A stretch of DNA of 64,000 nt from Ereboglobus sp. PH5-10 (GCF_029504735.1 NZ_JAQFIP010000002.1:186001-250000); one strand, 5' to 3'; counted from the first letter of the stretch, positions 9,103 to 18,035 are shown. The notes: a model not told the origin generated them from the letters alone. Translations and numbers: made by a program.

Positions 9103-10137
9103 TCACTTGATGAATTTCTTCAAATCCCACGGTCTGATGTCCGTGGCGCGAACATTCCCCTTGCCGTCGAAAATGTGCCCGCTCCACTGGCCGCCGGCAA
9201 CCAGGCGTTGATAGAGTTCGCCCTTGTTTCCCTTGCCGTCGAAATGAACGGGCATCTTGCACTTCGTTTTTTTGATGAATGCCTTCACTTCGGCGCTCTT
9301 GCTTTCCGGATCGAGGCACACAGCCACAAACTCAATCTGCCTGCGACTGTAATTGTAATACTGGTCGAGCATCCGGTCCATTTCGCCCGCGGCGTTTCGG
9401 GAAGTCGTGCTCCAGGTGAAAACATACAGTAGCGTGTCGCTCTTGAGCTTGGCGGAGTCGAACGCCTTTCCATTGATCGTGGTGAAGGCGAGCGTGAACG
9501 GCGTCTTGCGCATTTCGCCGAGCCGGAGCTCCCGCTTCGCCCAGTTGGAGAGGTCCCTGATCTTGCTTTTTGAGCATCCCTCAAGCTGCGTGTCGATGAC
9601 CTTTTGCATCGAGGGCAGCCGTGCCTTCATGCGGTTCAAGACCAGGTAGAAGCCCCGCTCGCGATCCAGCATGTAAATGTCGCTGCCCGGGGTTTGCGCA
9701 AGGTCGTCGATATGCCTGCGCCAGTCATTGATCGCGCTTCCGGAGGGCGCGTCGAGGGTTTCGCCCTCGGCGATCGCGGCGCGAAGCGCGGCAAAGGCGG
9801 CCTTGTTCTTGTCGTTGGCGGCTGGTTGCTTGTCTATGATCGCAAAGTTGACTTTCGCATACCAGTCGGATCGCAGCGCGTCATTTTTGGCGAGAACGCT
9901 CGTGCCGAAACTGAGCATGTCGTTGACGACTTCCCTCGCCCGTTTTGCATCGCCTCCGTGATCGGCGAGGAACCCCACGCCGGCGTCGCACAGTTGCTGG
10001 CTAAAGGCGACGTCCCGCTTGGGGCTTTTGCGCATGCCCTTAAATTTGTTAAAGGACTCGTCGGCGGTTTGCGCCCAGGCCGTCGAGACGATGAGGCAGG
10101 CGAGCGCGAGGATGGGGATTCGGAGTGTGGTTTTCAT
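9103..10137 (-). CDS. Secreted thioredoxin-fold (TlpA/redoxin-like) protein without CxxC
   Basis: 344 residues. Residues 1-22 are a signal peptide (LALACLIVSTAWA), so it is exported. Residues ~25-205 are a helical region I do not recognise. Residues ~212-344 read like the TlpA/redoxin fold: FTLAFTTINGKAFDSAKLKS, then the strand LLYVFTWSTT, a helix, FVAVCLDPESK and a C-terminal strand with HIFDGKGNV. Where a thiol-disulfide enzyme would carry CxxC, residues 242-247 read WSTTSR, so redox catalysis at that site looks lost. A structural or binding role is possible. The function is unknown. It is convergent with argC. Confidence 0.7.
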   Translation of the reverse strand: MKTTLRIPILALACLIVSTAWAQTADESFNKFKGMRKSPKRDVAFSQQLCDAGVGFLADHGGDAKRAREVVNDMLSFGTSVLAKNDALRSDWYAKVNFAIIDKQPAANDKNKAAFAALRAAIAEGETLDAPSGSAINDWRRHIDDLAQTPGSDIYMLDRERGFYLVLNRMKARLPSMQKVIDTQLEGCSKSKIRDLSNWAKRELRLGEMRKTPFTLAFTTINGKAFDSAKLKSDTLLYVFTWSTTSRNAAGEMDRMLDQYYNYSRRQIEFVAVCLDPESKSAEVKAFIKKTKCKMPVHFDGKGNKGELYQRLVAGGQWSGHIFDGKGNVRATDIRPWDLKKFIK

Positions 10138-10272
10138 GGTAAAATTGTTTTTGGGGACGGGCGGCGGGCGATTTCATGAAACAAACGCGCTGCCTTGTTT
10201 CAATGTTTTAAGGATTGAATTTCGTTCGGAAGAAACAGCCGTCGCCGCAAGCGCGCGAGTTTCACAAGCGGT

Positions 10273-11076
10273 TTACTTTTTGCCCGGCGCAAACGCCTCC
10301 ATCGCCTCGCGCGTGATGATATGGCGCGCGCCGCAACGCGGGCAGCGCATCTCGATTTTTGGCTCGTCGCCGAAAAGCCCGCCGGGGTCGCGTTTCATCG
10401 CGGGCAGGAGCACCTCCATCATTCGGCTCTGGTTGCATCCGCAGTGCCAGCGGTAGATTCGTTTTTCGAGCAGTGCGAGCGTTTCGCTTTTGTCGATCCC
10501 GCGCATGGCGTCGGTCGTGAGCGCGTCGAACCATGCCTTGTCACAATCGGGATGCTCCGCGACCATCACGTAATCCTCCTCGGCCAGCTGAAAAAAACGC
10601 GCGGGGCGCTGCTCGCTTTGCGCGTAAAACTTTTCAACGCCCGCGAGCGGATCGCCGCCCTCGAACTCGACCGCGCTGCGGCGCTTCGGCTCGCCGGGCC
10701 GCACCGTGTCGGCGTAAAACAAGTTGCCCTGCATTTCCTTCACGTCCTCGTCGAACACGCGCCCGGTGATCGCGCCGGTCTCGTTGTCGCCGGTGAGAAA
10801 CAGGTTCAAAAGCGGCTGCTGAAAATGAATCGTCCACGCGGTCATCTCGTTCCACGGGCGCGACGCCAGGTGGAGCGCAAAACCCGCCAGCGCGCGCTTG
10901 AACAATTCCGCGTGCGCGGGCTCGACGCGCAGTTTCTGTTCGCCGGCATGCAAAAAGTAATCGACATACAGCTCGCTGAACATGCCGCGCGCGACGAGCG
11001 CGTTGCGATTGCGGACAAAATACGTGCGAACTTCGTGGCCGGCGTCCTTCAAGTTGGGCGGTGTGTTTTCAGGCAT
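10273..11076 (-). CDS. hslO: Hsp33 redox-regulated chaperone
   Basis: Hsp33 is a cytoplasmic holdase activated when oxidation releases zinc from four C-terminal cysteines. They are all present: HCGC at residues 211-214 and CPRC at 245-248, a CxC-X30-CxxC spacing. The family motif NQSRMMEVL follows the first pair. The N-terminal substrate-binding domain begins with VRTYFVRNRNALVARG. I chose the ATG at 11076 (MPENTPPNLK, 267 residues) because the longer frame to 11130 adds a segment unlike the family. It is divergent from the L,D-transpeptidase, sharing a ~112-bp promoter gap. Confidence 0.9.
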   Translation of the reverse strand: MPENTPPNLKDAGHEVRTYFVRNRNALVARGMFSELYVDYFLHAGEQKLRVEPAHAELFKRALAGFALHLASRPWNEMTAWTIHFQQPLLNLFLTGDNETGAITGRVFDEDVKEMQGNLFYADTVRPGEPKRRSAVEFEGGDPLAGVEKFYAQSEQRPARFFQLAEEDYVMVAEHPDCDKAWFDALTTDAMRGIDKSETLALLEKRIYRWHCGCNQSRMMEVLLPAMKRDPGGLFGDEPKIEMRCPRCGARHIITREAMEAFAPGKK

Positions 11077-11188
11077 GGCGAACAGGCAAGGCGAATTCCC
11101 CGTTTTTGAAAAGCCGCAATATGCGGCCATTGAGGCTAATTGGTTTGAAATATTCGCGCCTGTTCGCGTTCATTCGAGGCTCAAAACC

Positions 11189-11887
11189 ATGGGCACTCGC
11201 ATCACTCGAACACATCGGATTTTTCTCATCGGCTTCATACTTTTCGCAACCTTCGCATCCGCGGCGAACGCCGCCACCGTGCAGGAGCGGGTCAACCAAT
11301 ACGGCGCCGCGGTTCGCGCGCGCATGGAACCGCGCTTCAAGGCGGCCTGCCTCACCTACCCCGCCGCGCGCCTTACTTTCATCGTGCTCAAGGACGTCAA
11401 GCGCCTCGAACTTTGGGCGGGTAACAACACCTCCAAGGACGCGCCCATGCGCCTCGTCAAAACCTACGAAATCAAGGCCGCCAGCGGCACCGCAGGCCCC
11501 AAGCTCCGCGAGGGCGACCGGCAGGTTCCCGAGGGCATCTACGCCATCGAATCGCTCAATCCCAACAGCCGCTACCATCTCTCGTTGCGAATCAATTATC
11601 CGAACGCCTTCGACCGCGCCCGCGCCAGGGAGGAACGTCGTGCCAACCTCGGCGGCGACATCATGATCCACGGCAAGGCGGTGTCCATCGGCTGCATCGC
11701 GATGGGTGACGAGGCCGCGGAGGAACTCTTCGTGATGGCTGCGCAAACCGGCGTTAAAAACATCCGCGTCCTCCTTTGCCCCTGCGACCTGCGCTCGCAG
11801 GAAAACTTTCTCCCGCCCTTCACCGCCCCCGGGTGGACCGCCACGATCTACAAAAACCTGAAGCTCGCGCTCGAGGATTATAAATGA
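11189..11887 (+). CDS. YafK/DpaA-like L,D-transpeptidase-fold protein (YkuD)
   Basis: 232 residues. Residues 1-28 form a signal peptide (IFLIGFILFATFASAANA), placing the enzyme in the periplasm. The YkuD active site reads GGDIMIHGKAVSIGCIAM, giving His161, Ser167 and Cys169. The S-x-GC-x-A-M form resembles the YafK/DpaA subgroup, whose E. coli member detaches Braun lipoprotein from peptidoglycan, rather than classical cross-linking enzymes with SHGC. That assignment is inference; the catalytic fold is well supported. The ATG at 11189 was chosen because the signal peptide starts there. It is convergent with the sulfatase. Confidence 0.8.
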   Translation: MGTRITRTHRIFLIGFILFATFASAANAATVQERVNQYGAAVRARMEPRFKAACLTYPAARLTFIVLKDVKRLELWAGNNTSKDAPMRLVKTYEIKAASGTAGPKLREGDRQVPEGIYAIESLNPNSRYHLSLRINYPNAFDRARAREERRANLGGDIMIHGKAVSIGCIAMGDEAAEELFVMAAQTGVKNIRVLLCPCDLRSQENFLPPFTAPGWTATIYKNLKLALEDYK

Positions 11888-11958
11888 GGAGCACAATCAC
11901 ACCCTGCGCGAGTCGCTCTTGCGCAACGGTTGGCTCATGCGCCGGCGGGCAGGCACGA

Positions 11959-14013
11959 TCATTTGTCTGACTTGAACACCCCGGCGGGAATCGGCTGCTT
12001 GGGCAGGCCGGGCGCGCTCCATGAAACATCCAGGCGCGGCGCGGTGCGATCCTTGGCACTGCGGCAGACAAGGCGGAACGGATGCAGGCCCGCCTTGAGT
12101 TTCATCGCGCCGTTTTTTTCCGCGTCGCCCTGGTATCCATAGTCCGCGTCAACAACCGTGGCGTCGTGGATGCGCAGCGTGGCGCCGTTGCGGGCGAGCA
12201 GGTGGAATGTGTATTCACCGTCAGCGGGAATTTGCAGGTAGCCGGTAAAACTAATCGCGCCGGCGACATGCTGTTTTGCCGGCTTGGTGTCGGGGCGCGG
12301 GATCATCCCGCTGTCAGCCGGCGCCAGGTCGTCGAGGGCGGGCACCCAGGGGAATTGGCCCAGATAAAACTTCCACGCGAGACCGTCCGCAAGCGGCGTG
12401 GGCGCGTCGATTGCGGGAGCAAACTCGTCGTCGTAGGGACGCGGCGCGGGCGCCGAGGCGACGCGCATTTGCAGGACGCGCGCCTTCATCTCGGCTTGCA
12501 GCGCGGGCTGCCCGGCGGCGAGGTTTTGTGTTTCCTTCGGATCGGTGACGACGTTGTAGATTTCAAAATCGTCGGCGTGCGATTTGATGTCGTAGCGCAC
12601 ACCCATCATGTCGCCGATGCGGATGGCCTGCATTTCGCCGCGCAAGCGGCCGCGCCTCGCGGGTTCAAAATCGGGATAGCCGGGCGTTTTGCTTTTGTTA
12701 AAGTATTCGAAATAGAACGCGCGGCTTGGTGGCGCGCCTTTGCCGGAGAGGAGCGGGAGCAGGGAAACGCCGTCCGTGCGCGCGGGCGGCGTGAGTCCGC
12801 TTGCGGCGGCAAACGTGGGCATCCAATCCCAAAACGCCGTGGGCGCGGCGATGACGCGATTGGCCGGGATTTTTGCGGGCCAGCGGGTGATGGTGGGCAC
12901 GCGCAAACCGCCCTCGAGGCAGTCGCGCTTGATGCCGTCGTGCGGACCGTAGGTGCCGAAGAAGGACGGCTTGTAATCCTCGGAAAGATAGGACTCGGCG
13001 GCGGGGCCGTTGTCGGAGGTGAACACGACGAGCGTGTTGTCGTCGATGTTGAGATCCTTGAGAAGTTGAAGGAGGTCGCCGACGGCATCGTCGATGCGGC
13101 GCACGCTTGTGGCGTGGCGTTTGTAAACTTCGGTCCAGGGTTTGTCCTTGTATTCGGGGTGAATCCAGGAATCGGGCGTGCCGCTTGCGGTGGTGATGGC
13201 GCGCCCGGGCGTGCCGAGCCATTGCATGCCGCCGTGAAGTCCGCCGCCCGCGGGATAGGCTTGCGCGGGCAGTTCGAGGACGGCGTGCGGAGTGTCGTAG
13301 GCGAGGTAGAGGAAGAAGGGTTTGTTCGGCGCGTTTTGCTTTTGCTCGACGATCCACTTTTTTGCGCGGGCGGTGAACAGGTCGGTGGTGTAACATTTGT
13401 CGAGTCCGGCGGTGACGTCGTTGCGATTTTCCCAAACGATCAACGGGCCGCGCTGCCGGGCCTTTTTCTTAAAATAGATCGTCTCGACGGGGTAGTGTTC
13501 GTGACCGTCGATGTGGCGGATGTAGCCGTAATAATAATCGAAGCCGCGGTTGAGCGGATGGCTGGTCCAGTCGGGGCCGTTGCCCGCGCCTTGCAGCCCC
13601 CATTTGCCAATGGCGGCGGTGGCGTAACCGGCCTGCCGAAGCACGGTGCCGAGGGTGTGGTTTTCCTCGAGCGCCTTGTCGAACTGGTTGTTGCGGACGG
13701 TGGCGTGCCCTTGGTGGACGCCCTGCATGAGCGAGGCGCGCGAGGCGACGCAGACGGGCGCGGCGACATACTGGCTGGTGAAGCGCGCGCCCTCGGCGGC
13801 CATGCGGTCGATGTTGGGCGTGCGATGCCAGGGGCGCCCGGGATTGTCGTCGGCGCGCCGCTGATTTTGGTAAAACACGCCGACGTCACCATAACCGAGA
13901 TCGTCGGTGAGAATGAAAATGATGTTGGGTTGTTGCGCGGGCTGGGCGGTTGCGGAGGCAAGCGCTCCGAGACCGATGGCGGCTGCGGCAGTGAGGCGGG
14001 CGGCGGGATTCAT
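11959..14013 (-). CDS. Formylglycine sulfatase with C-terminal PA14-like module
   Basis: 684 residues. A signal peptide (residues 1-23) precedes the alkaline-phosphatase-superfamily sulfatase domain. Metal ligands are in FILTDDLGYGD (Asp37, Asp38). The maturation motif is CVASR at 88-92, a C-x-A-S-R form allowed by the family; Cys88 would become formylglycine. Further signatures are IGKWGLQG and FTSDNGPA. Residues ~525-684 are an extra beta-rich region (GYLQIPADGEYTFHLLARNG, ADYGYQGDAEK, GLHPFRL) typical of PA14-type carbohydrate-binding modules. It probably removes sulfate from polysaccharide in the periplasm or outside; the substrate is unknown. No anaerobic maturase gene is in the window. 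Confidence 0.9.
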   Translation of the reverse strand: MNPAARLTAAAAIGLGALASATAQPAQQPNIIFILTDDLGYGDVGVFYQNQRRADDNPGRPWHRTPNIDRMAAEGARFTSQYVAAPVCVASRASLMQGVHQGHATVRNNQFDKALEENHTLGTVLRQAGYATAAIGKWGLQGAGNGPDWTSHPLNRGFDYYYGYIRHIDGHEHYPVETIYFKKKARQRGPLIVWENRNDVTAGLDKCYTTDLFTARAKKWIVEQKQNAPNKPFFLYLAYDTPHAVLELPAQAYPAGGGLHGGMQWLGTPGRAITTASGTPDSWIHPEYKDKPWTEVYKRHATSVRRIDDAVGDLLQLLKDLNIDDNTLVVFTSDNGPAAESYLSEDYKPSFFGTYGPHDGIKRDCLEGGLRVPTITRWPAKIPANRVIAAPTAFWDWMPTFAAASGLTPPARTDGVSLLPLLSGKGAPPSRAFYFEYFNKSKTPGYPDFEPARRGRLRGEMQAIRIGDMMGVRYDIKSHADDFEIYNVVTDPKETQNLAAGQPALQAEMKARVLQMRVASAPAPRPYDDEFAPAIDAPTPLADGLAWKFYLGQFPWVPALDDLAPADSGMIPRPDTKPAKQHVAGAISFTGYLQIPADGEYTFHLLARNGATLRIHDATVVDADYGYQGDAEKNGAMKLKAGLHPFRLVCRSAKDRTAPRLDVSWSAPGLPKQPIPAGVFKSDK

Positions 14014-14118
14014 GTCGGGTTGTTTTTTGGAGAGGCAATAAAAAGAATGATGACTCCGGTCGCGCCAGACTGAATGCGCATGGCGGCGCGCCGTTTTTGT
14101 GAACGCCGTTTGAGCGGC

Positions 14119-15084
14119 TCAGAACCGCTGCAATTGCGGAAAATATTTTTTGTCGTTCACGATCGGCTTGGTCGGCTCGGTGTCTTTTTCGATCGGCTTG
14201 ATCTTCAACGCGGCGTGCTCGGGGATTCCCGTTGCAACCGACGCGGGTTGCTGATCGCCGACACCTTGGAAGGTTGTTCCCGCCGGGGCAACGGGCGGTG
14301 GCGGTGGCAGCACAATGCTCGGGCCCGTCGCCTCAAGCATGGGCTGCCCCATCATCGCGGCGAGATCGGCTCCGCCCGCCGCGCGCGGCGACACATTCGC
14401 CGGCGCGTCGCCGGCGCCGGTATCCGCCGCATTAACGACACCGCCCGCGCTTGGGGGCGTGTCGCCGGAAACTGCTTTCTGCGCGGCGGCGGCGATGCCT
14501 GCGGCCGCGGGCGAGGCATCCGCCCATTTCTGCAAATATTGCACCAGCGGATCATTCGCCGCTGCGGCGTTTCTATTTTCGGGATTGTTTTCGATATCGC
14601 GGTCGCGCTCCGATTTTTCGTTCAACGCACCACGCGCGCTCCCGTCCTCGCGCTTGCCGAAACGCGCCTCAAATTCCTTCTGCCGCTTTTCATCCGCCTC
14701 GAGCTGGGCCATGCCGTCAACCAGCCAGTTGGGCGAGTAGGCCGCGCTCCCCGGCAATTGGTGCGCGACATTGTTGTTCGTCGTCGCCGGGGTCATGCGA
14801 TCACGCGGCATCCGCGAAGCCGGCGCGTATTCGTTGACGGAGGGATGCACGACCGACAGGCCGCCGATACGATCCGGCGCGAACGCGGAATCGGCGGCGC
14901 CCGTGTTCAGGCCGGTTTGCGGAACCGGCGCGGGGGCCATTGCCTGCAACTCCTTGCCCGCGTTCGACGGCGATGGCTGCGGTTGCGCATCCGCTTGCTT
15001 TTGCCCTTCGTTGCCGGACAACGGCGTGATCGCCATTGCGAGGACGGCACAGACGACGGGGACTTGGACGCGAGGGAAAATCAT
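14119..15084 (-). CDS. Pro/Ala-rich secreted protein of unknown function
   Basis: 321 residues from the ATG at 15084; upstream ATGs at 15096 and 15138 are possible but lengthen the segment before the hydrophobic stretch VPVVCAVLAMAITPLSG. After this signal peptide the chain is low complexity: QPQPSPSN, an acidic/basic helix around EADEKRQKEFEARFGKRED, a poly-Pro stretch (VLPPPPPV) and a basic C-terminus ending YFPQLQRF. I recognise no domain. It is divergent from dapA. It looks like an exported linker-type or envelope-associated protein, but nothing in the sequence assigns a job. Confidence 0.6.
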   Translation of the reverse strand: MIFPRVQVPVVCAVLAMAITPLSGNEGQKQADAQPQPSPSNAGKELQAMAPAPVPQTGLNTGAADSAFAPDRIGGLSVVHPSVNEYAPASRMPRDRMTPATTNNNVAHQLPGSAAYSPNWLVDGMAQLEADEKRQKEFEARFGKREDGSARGALNEKSERDRDIENNPENRNAAAANDPLVQYLQKWADASPAAAGIAAAAQKAVSGDTPPSAGGVVNAADTGAGDAPANVSPRAAGGADLAAMMGQPMLEATGPSIVLPPPPPVAPAGTTFQGVGDQQPASVATGIPEHAALKIKPIEKDTEPTKPIVNDKKYFPQLQRF

Positions 15085-15234
15085 GTGGGCAATCATTGAG
15101 CTTGCCCCGAACATGAACAATCCCGCGCCCCGTGGCAAGCCGCATCCCTCAACCTGCGCAAATGCGAAAAAACGTGTCGCATTGATTCAAATGGATGCTT
15201 TTGTTGATGGGAAATTCTCTTAACAACATCCGAC

Positions 15235-16125
15235 ATGAAACTGCGTCCACTCACAGGAGCCATCACCGCCCTCGCAACGCCATTCAAGAACGAAGCCGTC
15301 GCCTACGACGACTTGCGCAAGCTGGTCGAGTTTCAAATCAAATCGGGCATCAACGGCCTCGTTCCCGTCGGCACCACCGGCGAGTCCCCCACCCTCCTCC
15401 ACGACGAGCATCTCGACGTGATCCGCGCCGTCATCGAAACCGCGCGCGGCCGCGTGCCCGTCATCGCCGGCACCGGCTCCAACTCCACGCACGAGGCCGT
15501 CGAATACACGCGCTTCGCGCACGAGGCCGGGGCCGACTCCATGCTCCTCGTCGCGCCCTATTACAACAAACCCAGCCAGGAGGGCCTCTACCGGCACTTC
15601 GCCGCCATCGCCGAGGCCACCGACCGGCCGCTCATCCTCTACTCAATCCCCGGCCGTTGCGGCATCGAAATCGGCGTGCCCGTCGTCGAACGCCTCCGAG
15701 CCAAGTATCCGCACGTCCGCTACATCAAGGAAGCCGGCGGCTCGGTCGATCGTGTTGACCAGCTCAAAAACGCGCTTGGCAAGGACATCACCGTGCTCAG
15801 CGGCGACGACAGCCTCACGCTCCCCTTCATGTCGGTTGGCGCGGAGGGCGTCATCAGCGTCGCCTCAAACCTCATCCCGCGCCAGGTTGTGAAGCTCACC
15901 GCGCTCGCCCTCTCCAACAACTACACCGCCGCAACAAAGCTGCACCGCAAGCTCTACCCGCTGTTCAAGGCGCTCTTCATCGAACCCAATCCCGTCCCCC
16001 TGAAAACCGCGCTCGCCCGCGCCGGCATCATCAGCTCCGCCCTCGTGCGCTCGCCCCTCTGCGAAATGTCCGCCGCCAACGAAAAAATCCTGGCCGCCGC
16101 GCTCGAAAAACTCGGCAAAGCATAA
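15235..16125 (+). CDS. dapA: 4-hydroxy-tetrahydrodipicolinate synthase
   Basis: DapA condenses pyruvate and aspartate semialdehyde in lysine and diaminopimelate synthesis. The 296-residue TIM-barrel protein carries the Schiff-base lysine at 165 (YIKEAGGS), Tyr136 and Arg141 in YSIPGRCG, and the GTTGE loop at 46-50. Its length is standard. No Shine-Dalgarno precedes the ATG (leader ends TTCTCTTAACAACATCCGAC). dapB follows after 263 bp holding two repeat families, so the two may be separately transcribed although functionally linked. Confidence 0.97.
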   Translation: MKLRPLTGAITALATPFKNEAVAYDDLRKLVEFQIKSGINGLVPVGTTGESPTLLHDEHLDVIRAVIETARGRVPVIAGTGSNSTHEAVEYTRFAHEAGADSMLLVAPYYNKPSQEGLYRHFAAIAEATDRPLILYSIPGRCGIEIGVPVVERLRAKYPHVRYIKEAGGSVDRVDQLKNALGKDITVLSGDDSLTLPFMSVGAEGVISVASNLIPRQVVKLTALALSNNYTAATKLHRKLYPLFKALFIEPNPVPLKTALARAGIISSALVRSPLCEMSAANEKILAAALEKLGKA

Positions 16126-16164
16126 GGAGTCGAAAGGCCGGAGCACCAAAAGCCTAAAATAGAA

Positions 16165-16258
16165 TAACCACGGAGGACACGGAGATGCACGGAGACGAAG
16201 AAAAATCACCGACAGTTTCCCACGATTTCTCCGTGTTTCCCAGTGTCCTCCGTGGTTA
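16165..16258. repeat. CCACGGAGGACACGG inverted-repeat element
   Basis: Arms 16165-16180 (TAACCACGGAGGACAC) and 16243-16258 are exact 16-bp reverse complements separated by 62 bp. The interior repeats the theme (CACGGAGATGCACGGAG at 16178-16194 and TTTCTCCGTGTTTCC at 16226-16240), so the whole segment can fold into a long hairpin. It sits in the dapA-dapB gap and looks like a non-coding dispersed element. Confidence 0.75.
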
Positions 16259-16344
16259 AAATCAGAAACTCTAAACCTCCAATTTCCAAGTTTAAGCTGA
16301 AAGTTTAAGATTCAGGTCCTCTGGTCTCTGGCTTTCCGGCATCT

Positions 16345-16382
16345 TCCTCCTGACTCCTGTATCCTGACTCCTTCCTCCTTTT
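16345..16382 (+). repeat. Tandem CTCCTGACTCCT repeat upstream of dapB
   Basis: The stretch reads TCCTCCTGACTCCTGTATCC followed by TGACTCCTTCCTCC, ending 6 nt before the dapB ATG. Related copies lie at 17127-17159 (opposite orientation), 17331-17347, 29206-29231, 29330-29346 and 33031-33042. In this orientation the transcript is pyrimidine-rich and resembles anti-Shine-Dalgarno sequence. Confidence 0.75.
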
Positions 16383-16388
16383 AAAAAA

Positions 16389-17123
16389 ATGTCACTACGC
16401 ATCTCACTCTTTGGCTCCAAGGGCCGCATGGGCCATGCCATCATCAACGCCGCGCAACAACTCGGCCACACCATCGCCGCCACCGTTGACCTCGGCGACG
16501 ACTTCGACGCGGGCGCGAAAGCCGGCGATGTGCTCATAGACTTCAGCTCGCACAAAATCACGGGCGACATCATCCGGCTCGCCGCCGCCAACAACAAGCC
16601 GCTCATCATCGGCACCACCGGGCACACCGACGCCGAGAAAAAAGCGCTCCTCGTCGAGGCCGCCAAAATTCCCTGCGTGTGGTCCGGTAACTATTCCATC
16701 GGAGTGAACCTCCTTTTCGCGCTCACCCGCCGCGCCACCGCCGTCCTCGGCGCCGACTACGACACCGAGGTGATCGAGATGCACCACCGCTTCAAAAAAG
16801 ACGCCCCCAGCGGCACCGCAGCGCGCCTCCTCGAAATCATCCTTGAGGAACGCAAACTCGCCGCCGACGCCGTCCGCCATGGACGCGAAGGCATCACCGG
16901 CGAACGCACGCAATCCGAAATCGGCATGCACTCCCTGCGCGGCGGCGACGTCATCGGCGACCACACCGTCATGTTTGCCGGCCTCGGCGAACGCATCGAA
17001 CTCACGCACAAAGCCAGCGACCGCGCCATCTTCGCCCGAGGCGCCCTCCGCGCCGCCGAGTGGATCACCGGCCAGCCAAACGGCGTCTACGACATGCAAC
17101 GTGTTTTAGGCCTGACGGCCTGA
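16389..17123 (+). CDS. dapB: 4-hydroxy-tetrahydrodipicolinate reductase
   Basis: DapB reduces the DapA product with NAD(P)H in the diaminopimelate pathway. The 244-residue protein has the nucleotide loop GSKGRMG (residues 9-15) and the signature EMHHRFKKDAPSGTA at 130-144, with the catalytic His and Lys137. The ATG is preceded by TTTTAAAAAA and the CTCCTGACTCCT tandem instead of a ribosome-binding site. A reverse-orientation copy of the same tandem begins 4 nt after the stop codon, so the gene is bracketed by the repeat. Confidence 0.96.
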   Translation: MSLRISLFGSKGRMGHAIINAAQQLGHTIAATVDLGDDFDAGAKAGDVLIDFSSHKITGDIIRLAAANNKPLIIGTTGHTDAEKKALLVEAAKIPCVWSGNYSIGVNLLFALTRRATAVLGADYDTEVIEMHHRFKKDAPSGTAARLLEIILEERKLAADAVRHGREGITGERTQSEIGMHSLRGGDVIGDHTVMFAGLGERIELTHKASDRAIFARGALRAAEWITGQPNGVYDMQRVLGLTA

Positions 17124-17126
17124 AAA

Positions 17127-17159
17127 AGGAGTCAGAATACAGGAGTCAGGAGTCAGAAG
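17127..17159 (-). repeat. Reverse copy of the CTCCTGACTCCT tandem, downstream of dapB
   Basis: Reads AGGAGTCAGAATACAGGAGT then CAGGAGTCAGAAG on the plus strand, the complement of the leader repeat before dapB. Homology extends to about 17210 (GGCCGGAGAGCCAGAAGGCC region, resembling the complement of 16310-16345), suggesting a ~100-bp element. The remaining 17210-17330 shows no gene. Confidence 0.7.
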
Positions 17160-17330
17160 TAAAAGGTCAGAGGCCGGAGAGCCAGAAGGCCGAAAGATTA
17201 AATCTGATCCACACCCTCAACCTCATCTTGAACCTAAAATAACGCAGTAGCGCCCCTCTGCCTAAGTTCGTTTCCCTCTTCTTAATGTCAAATATCCCAC
17301 TTCGTTCGGAACACTCTTCACTCTTCTTCG

Positions 17331-17347
17331 GCTCCTGACTCCTTTCC
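17331..17347 (+). repeat. CTCCTGACTCCT copy upstream of ruvA
   Basis: GCTCCTGACTCCTTTCC ends 4 nt before the ruvA ATG at 17352. It has the same position and orientation relative to the start codon as the dapB and rph copies. Confidence 0.75.
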
Positions 17348-17351
17348 TTCA

Positions 17352-17963
17352 ATGATCGTCTCCATCCAAGGCACACTCGCCGCCGCCACACCGCTCCACG
17401 CAACCATTGAAATCAACGGCCTTGGCTACGGCGTGAACATCCCCGTCACCACCGCCGAAAAACTCCCCGCCGCCGGCTCCAATGTGAAACTGCACACCGT
17501 GGCGATCTACCGCGAGGACTCGCAAACGCTCTACGGATTCGCAACCATCGAAGAGCGCGATTTTTTCCAGCTCATGATCAACAATGTGAGCGGAATCGGC
17601 CCCAAAAGCGCGCTCACAATCATGAGCAAGCTCTCGCTCGCCTCGCTCGAGTCGGCGATTCGCATGGGAGACATCGCGACCCTTTCAAAATGCCCCGGCA
17701 TCGGCAAAAAAACCGCCGAGCGCCTCGTCGTCGAACTCCGCGGCAAACTCGGAACGGGCACCGCGACCGGTGATTCGCCAATCGCGACAAACGCATCCGG
17801 CGAGCCCCAGCCCGCCGGTGATTCGCGCATCCGCGACGCAGTGCTCGCACTCGCCGCGCTCGGTTACAAAACCGCCGCCGCCGATGAAGCCATCCGCCGC
17901 GCGAACCTCGCCCTCGGCCCCAAGGCCACCACCGAGCAACTCATCAAAAAAGCGCTTGGTTAA
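17352..17963 (+). CDS. ruvA: Holliday junction DNA helicase subunit RuvA
   Basis: RuvA binds Holliday junctions as a tetramer and recruits the RuvB motor for branch migration. The 203-residue protein has the N-terminal OB fold (MIVSIQGTLAAATP, then INGLGYGVNIPV), two helix-hairpin-helix motifs (VSGIGPKSALTIMSKL and CPGIGKKTAERLVVEL), a flexible linker at ~140-160, and the C-terminal RuvB-binding domain (DAVLALAALGYK). ruvB and ruvC are not in the window. The start codon directly follows a CTCCTGACTCC repeat. It is convergent with the alpha-2-macroglobulin gene. Confidence 0.96.
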   Translation: MIVSIQGTLAAATPLHATIEINGLGYGVNIPVTTAEKLPAAGSNVKLHTVAIYREDSQTLYGFATIEERDFFQLMINNVSGIGPKSALTIMSKLSLASLESAIRMGDIATLSKCPGIGKKTAERLVVELRGKLGTGTATGDSPIATNASGEPQPAGDSRIRDAVLALAALGYKTAAADEAIRRANLALGPKATTEQLIKKALG

Positions 17964-17974
17964 TCGGCAAGGTA

Positions 17975-17996
17975 GCACGGACATTCCTGTCTGTGC
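17975..17996. terminator. Hairpin between convergent ruvA and alpha-2-macroglobulin
   Basis: GCACGGACA (17975-17983), loop TTCC, TGTCTGTGC (17988-17996), with one G-T pair. The preceding GTAGC context resembles the start of the hairpin at 26840-26900, which sits in another convergent gap. It lacks a U-tract. Confidence 0.5.
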
Positions 17997-18035
17997 GGGT
18001 GCATCCGCGCGAACCCCCATTGCATTTTCACCACA

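Noticed and set aside
12082-14073. A 663-codon plus-strand frame opposite the sulfatase
   Set aside because: The minus strand carries all sulfatase motifs; the plus frame has no recognisable domain and follows codon-position mirroring in GC-rich DNA.
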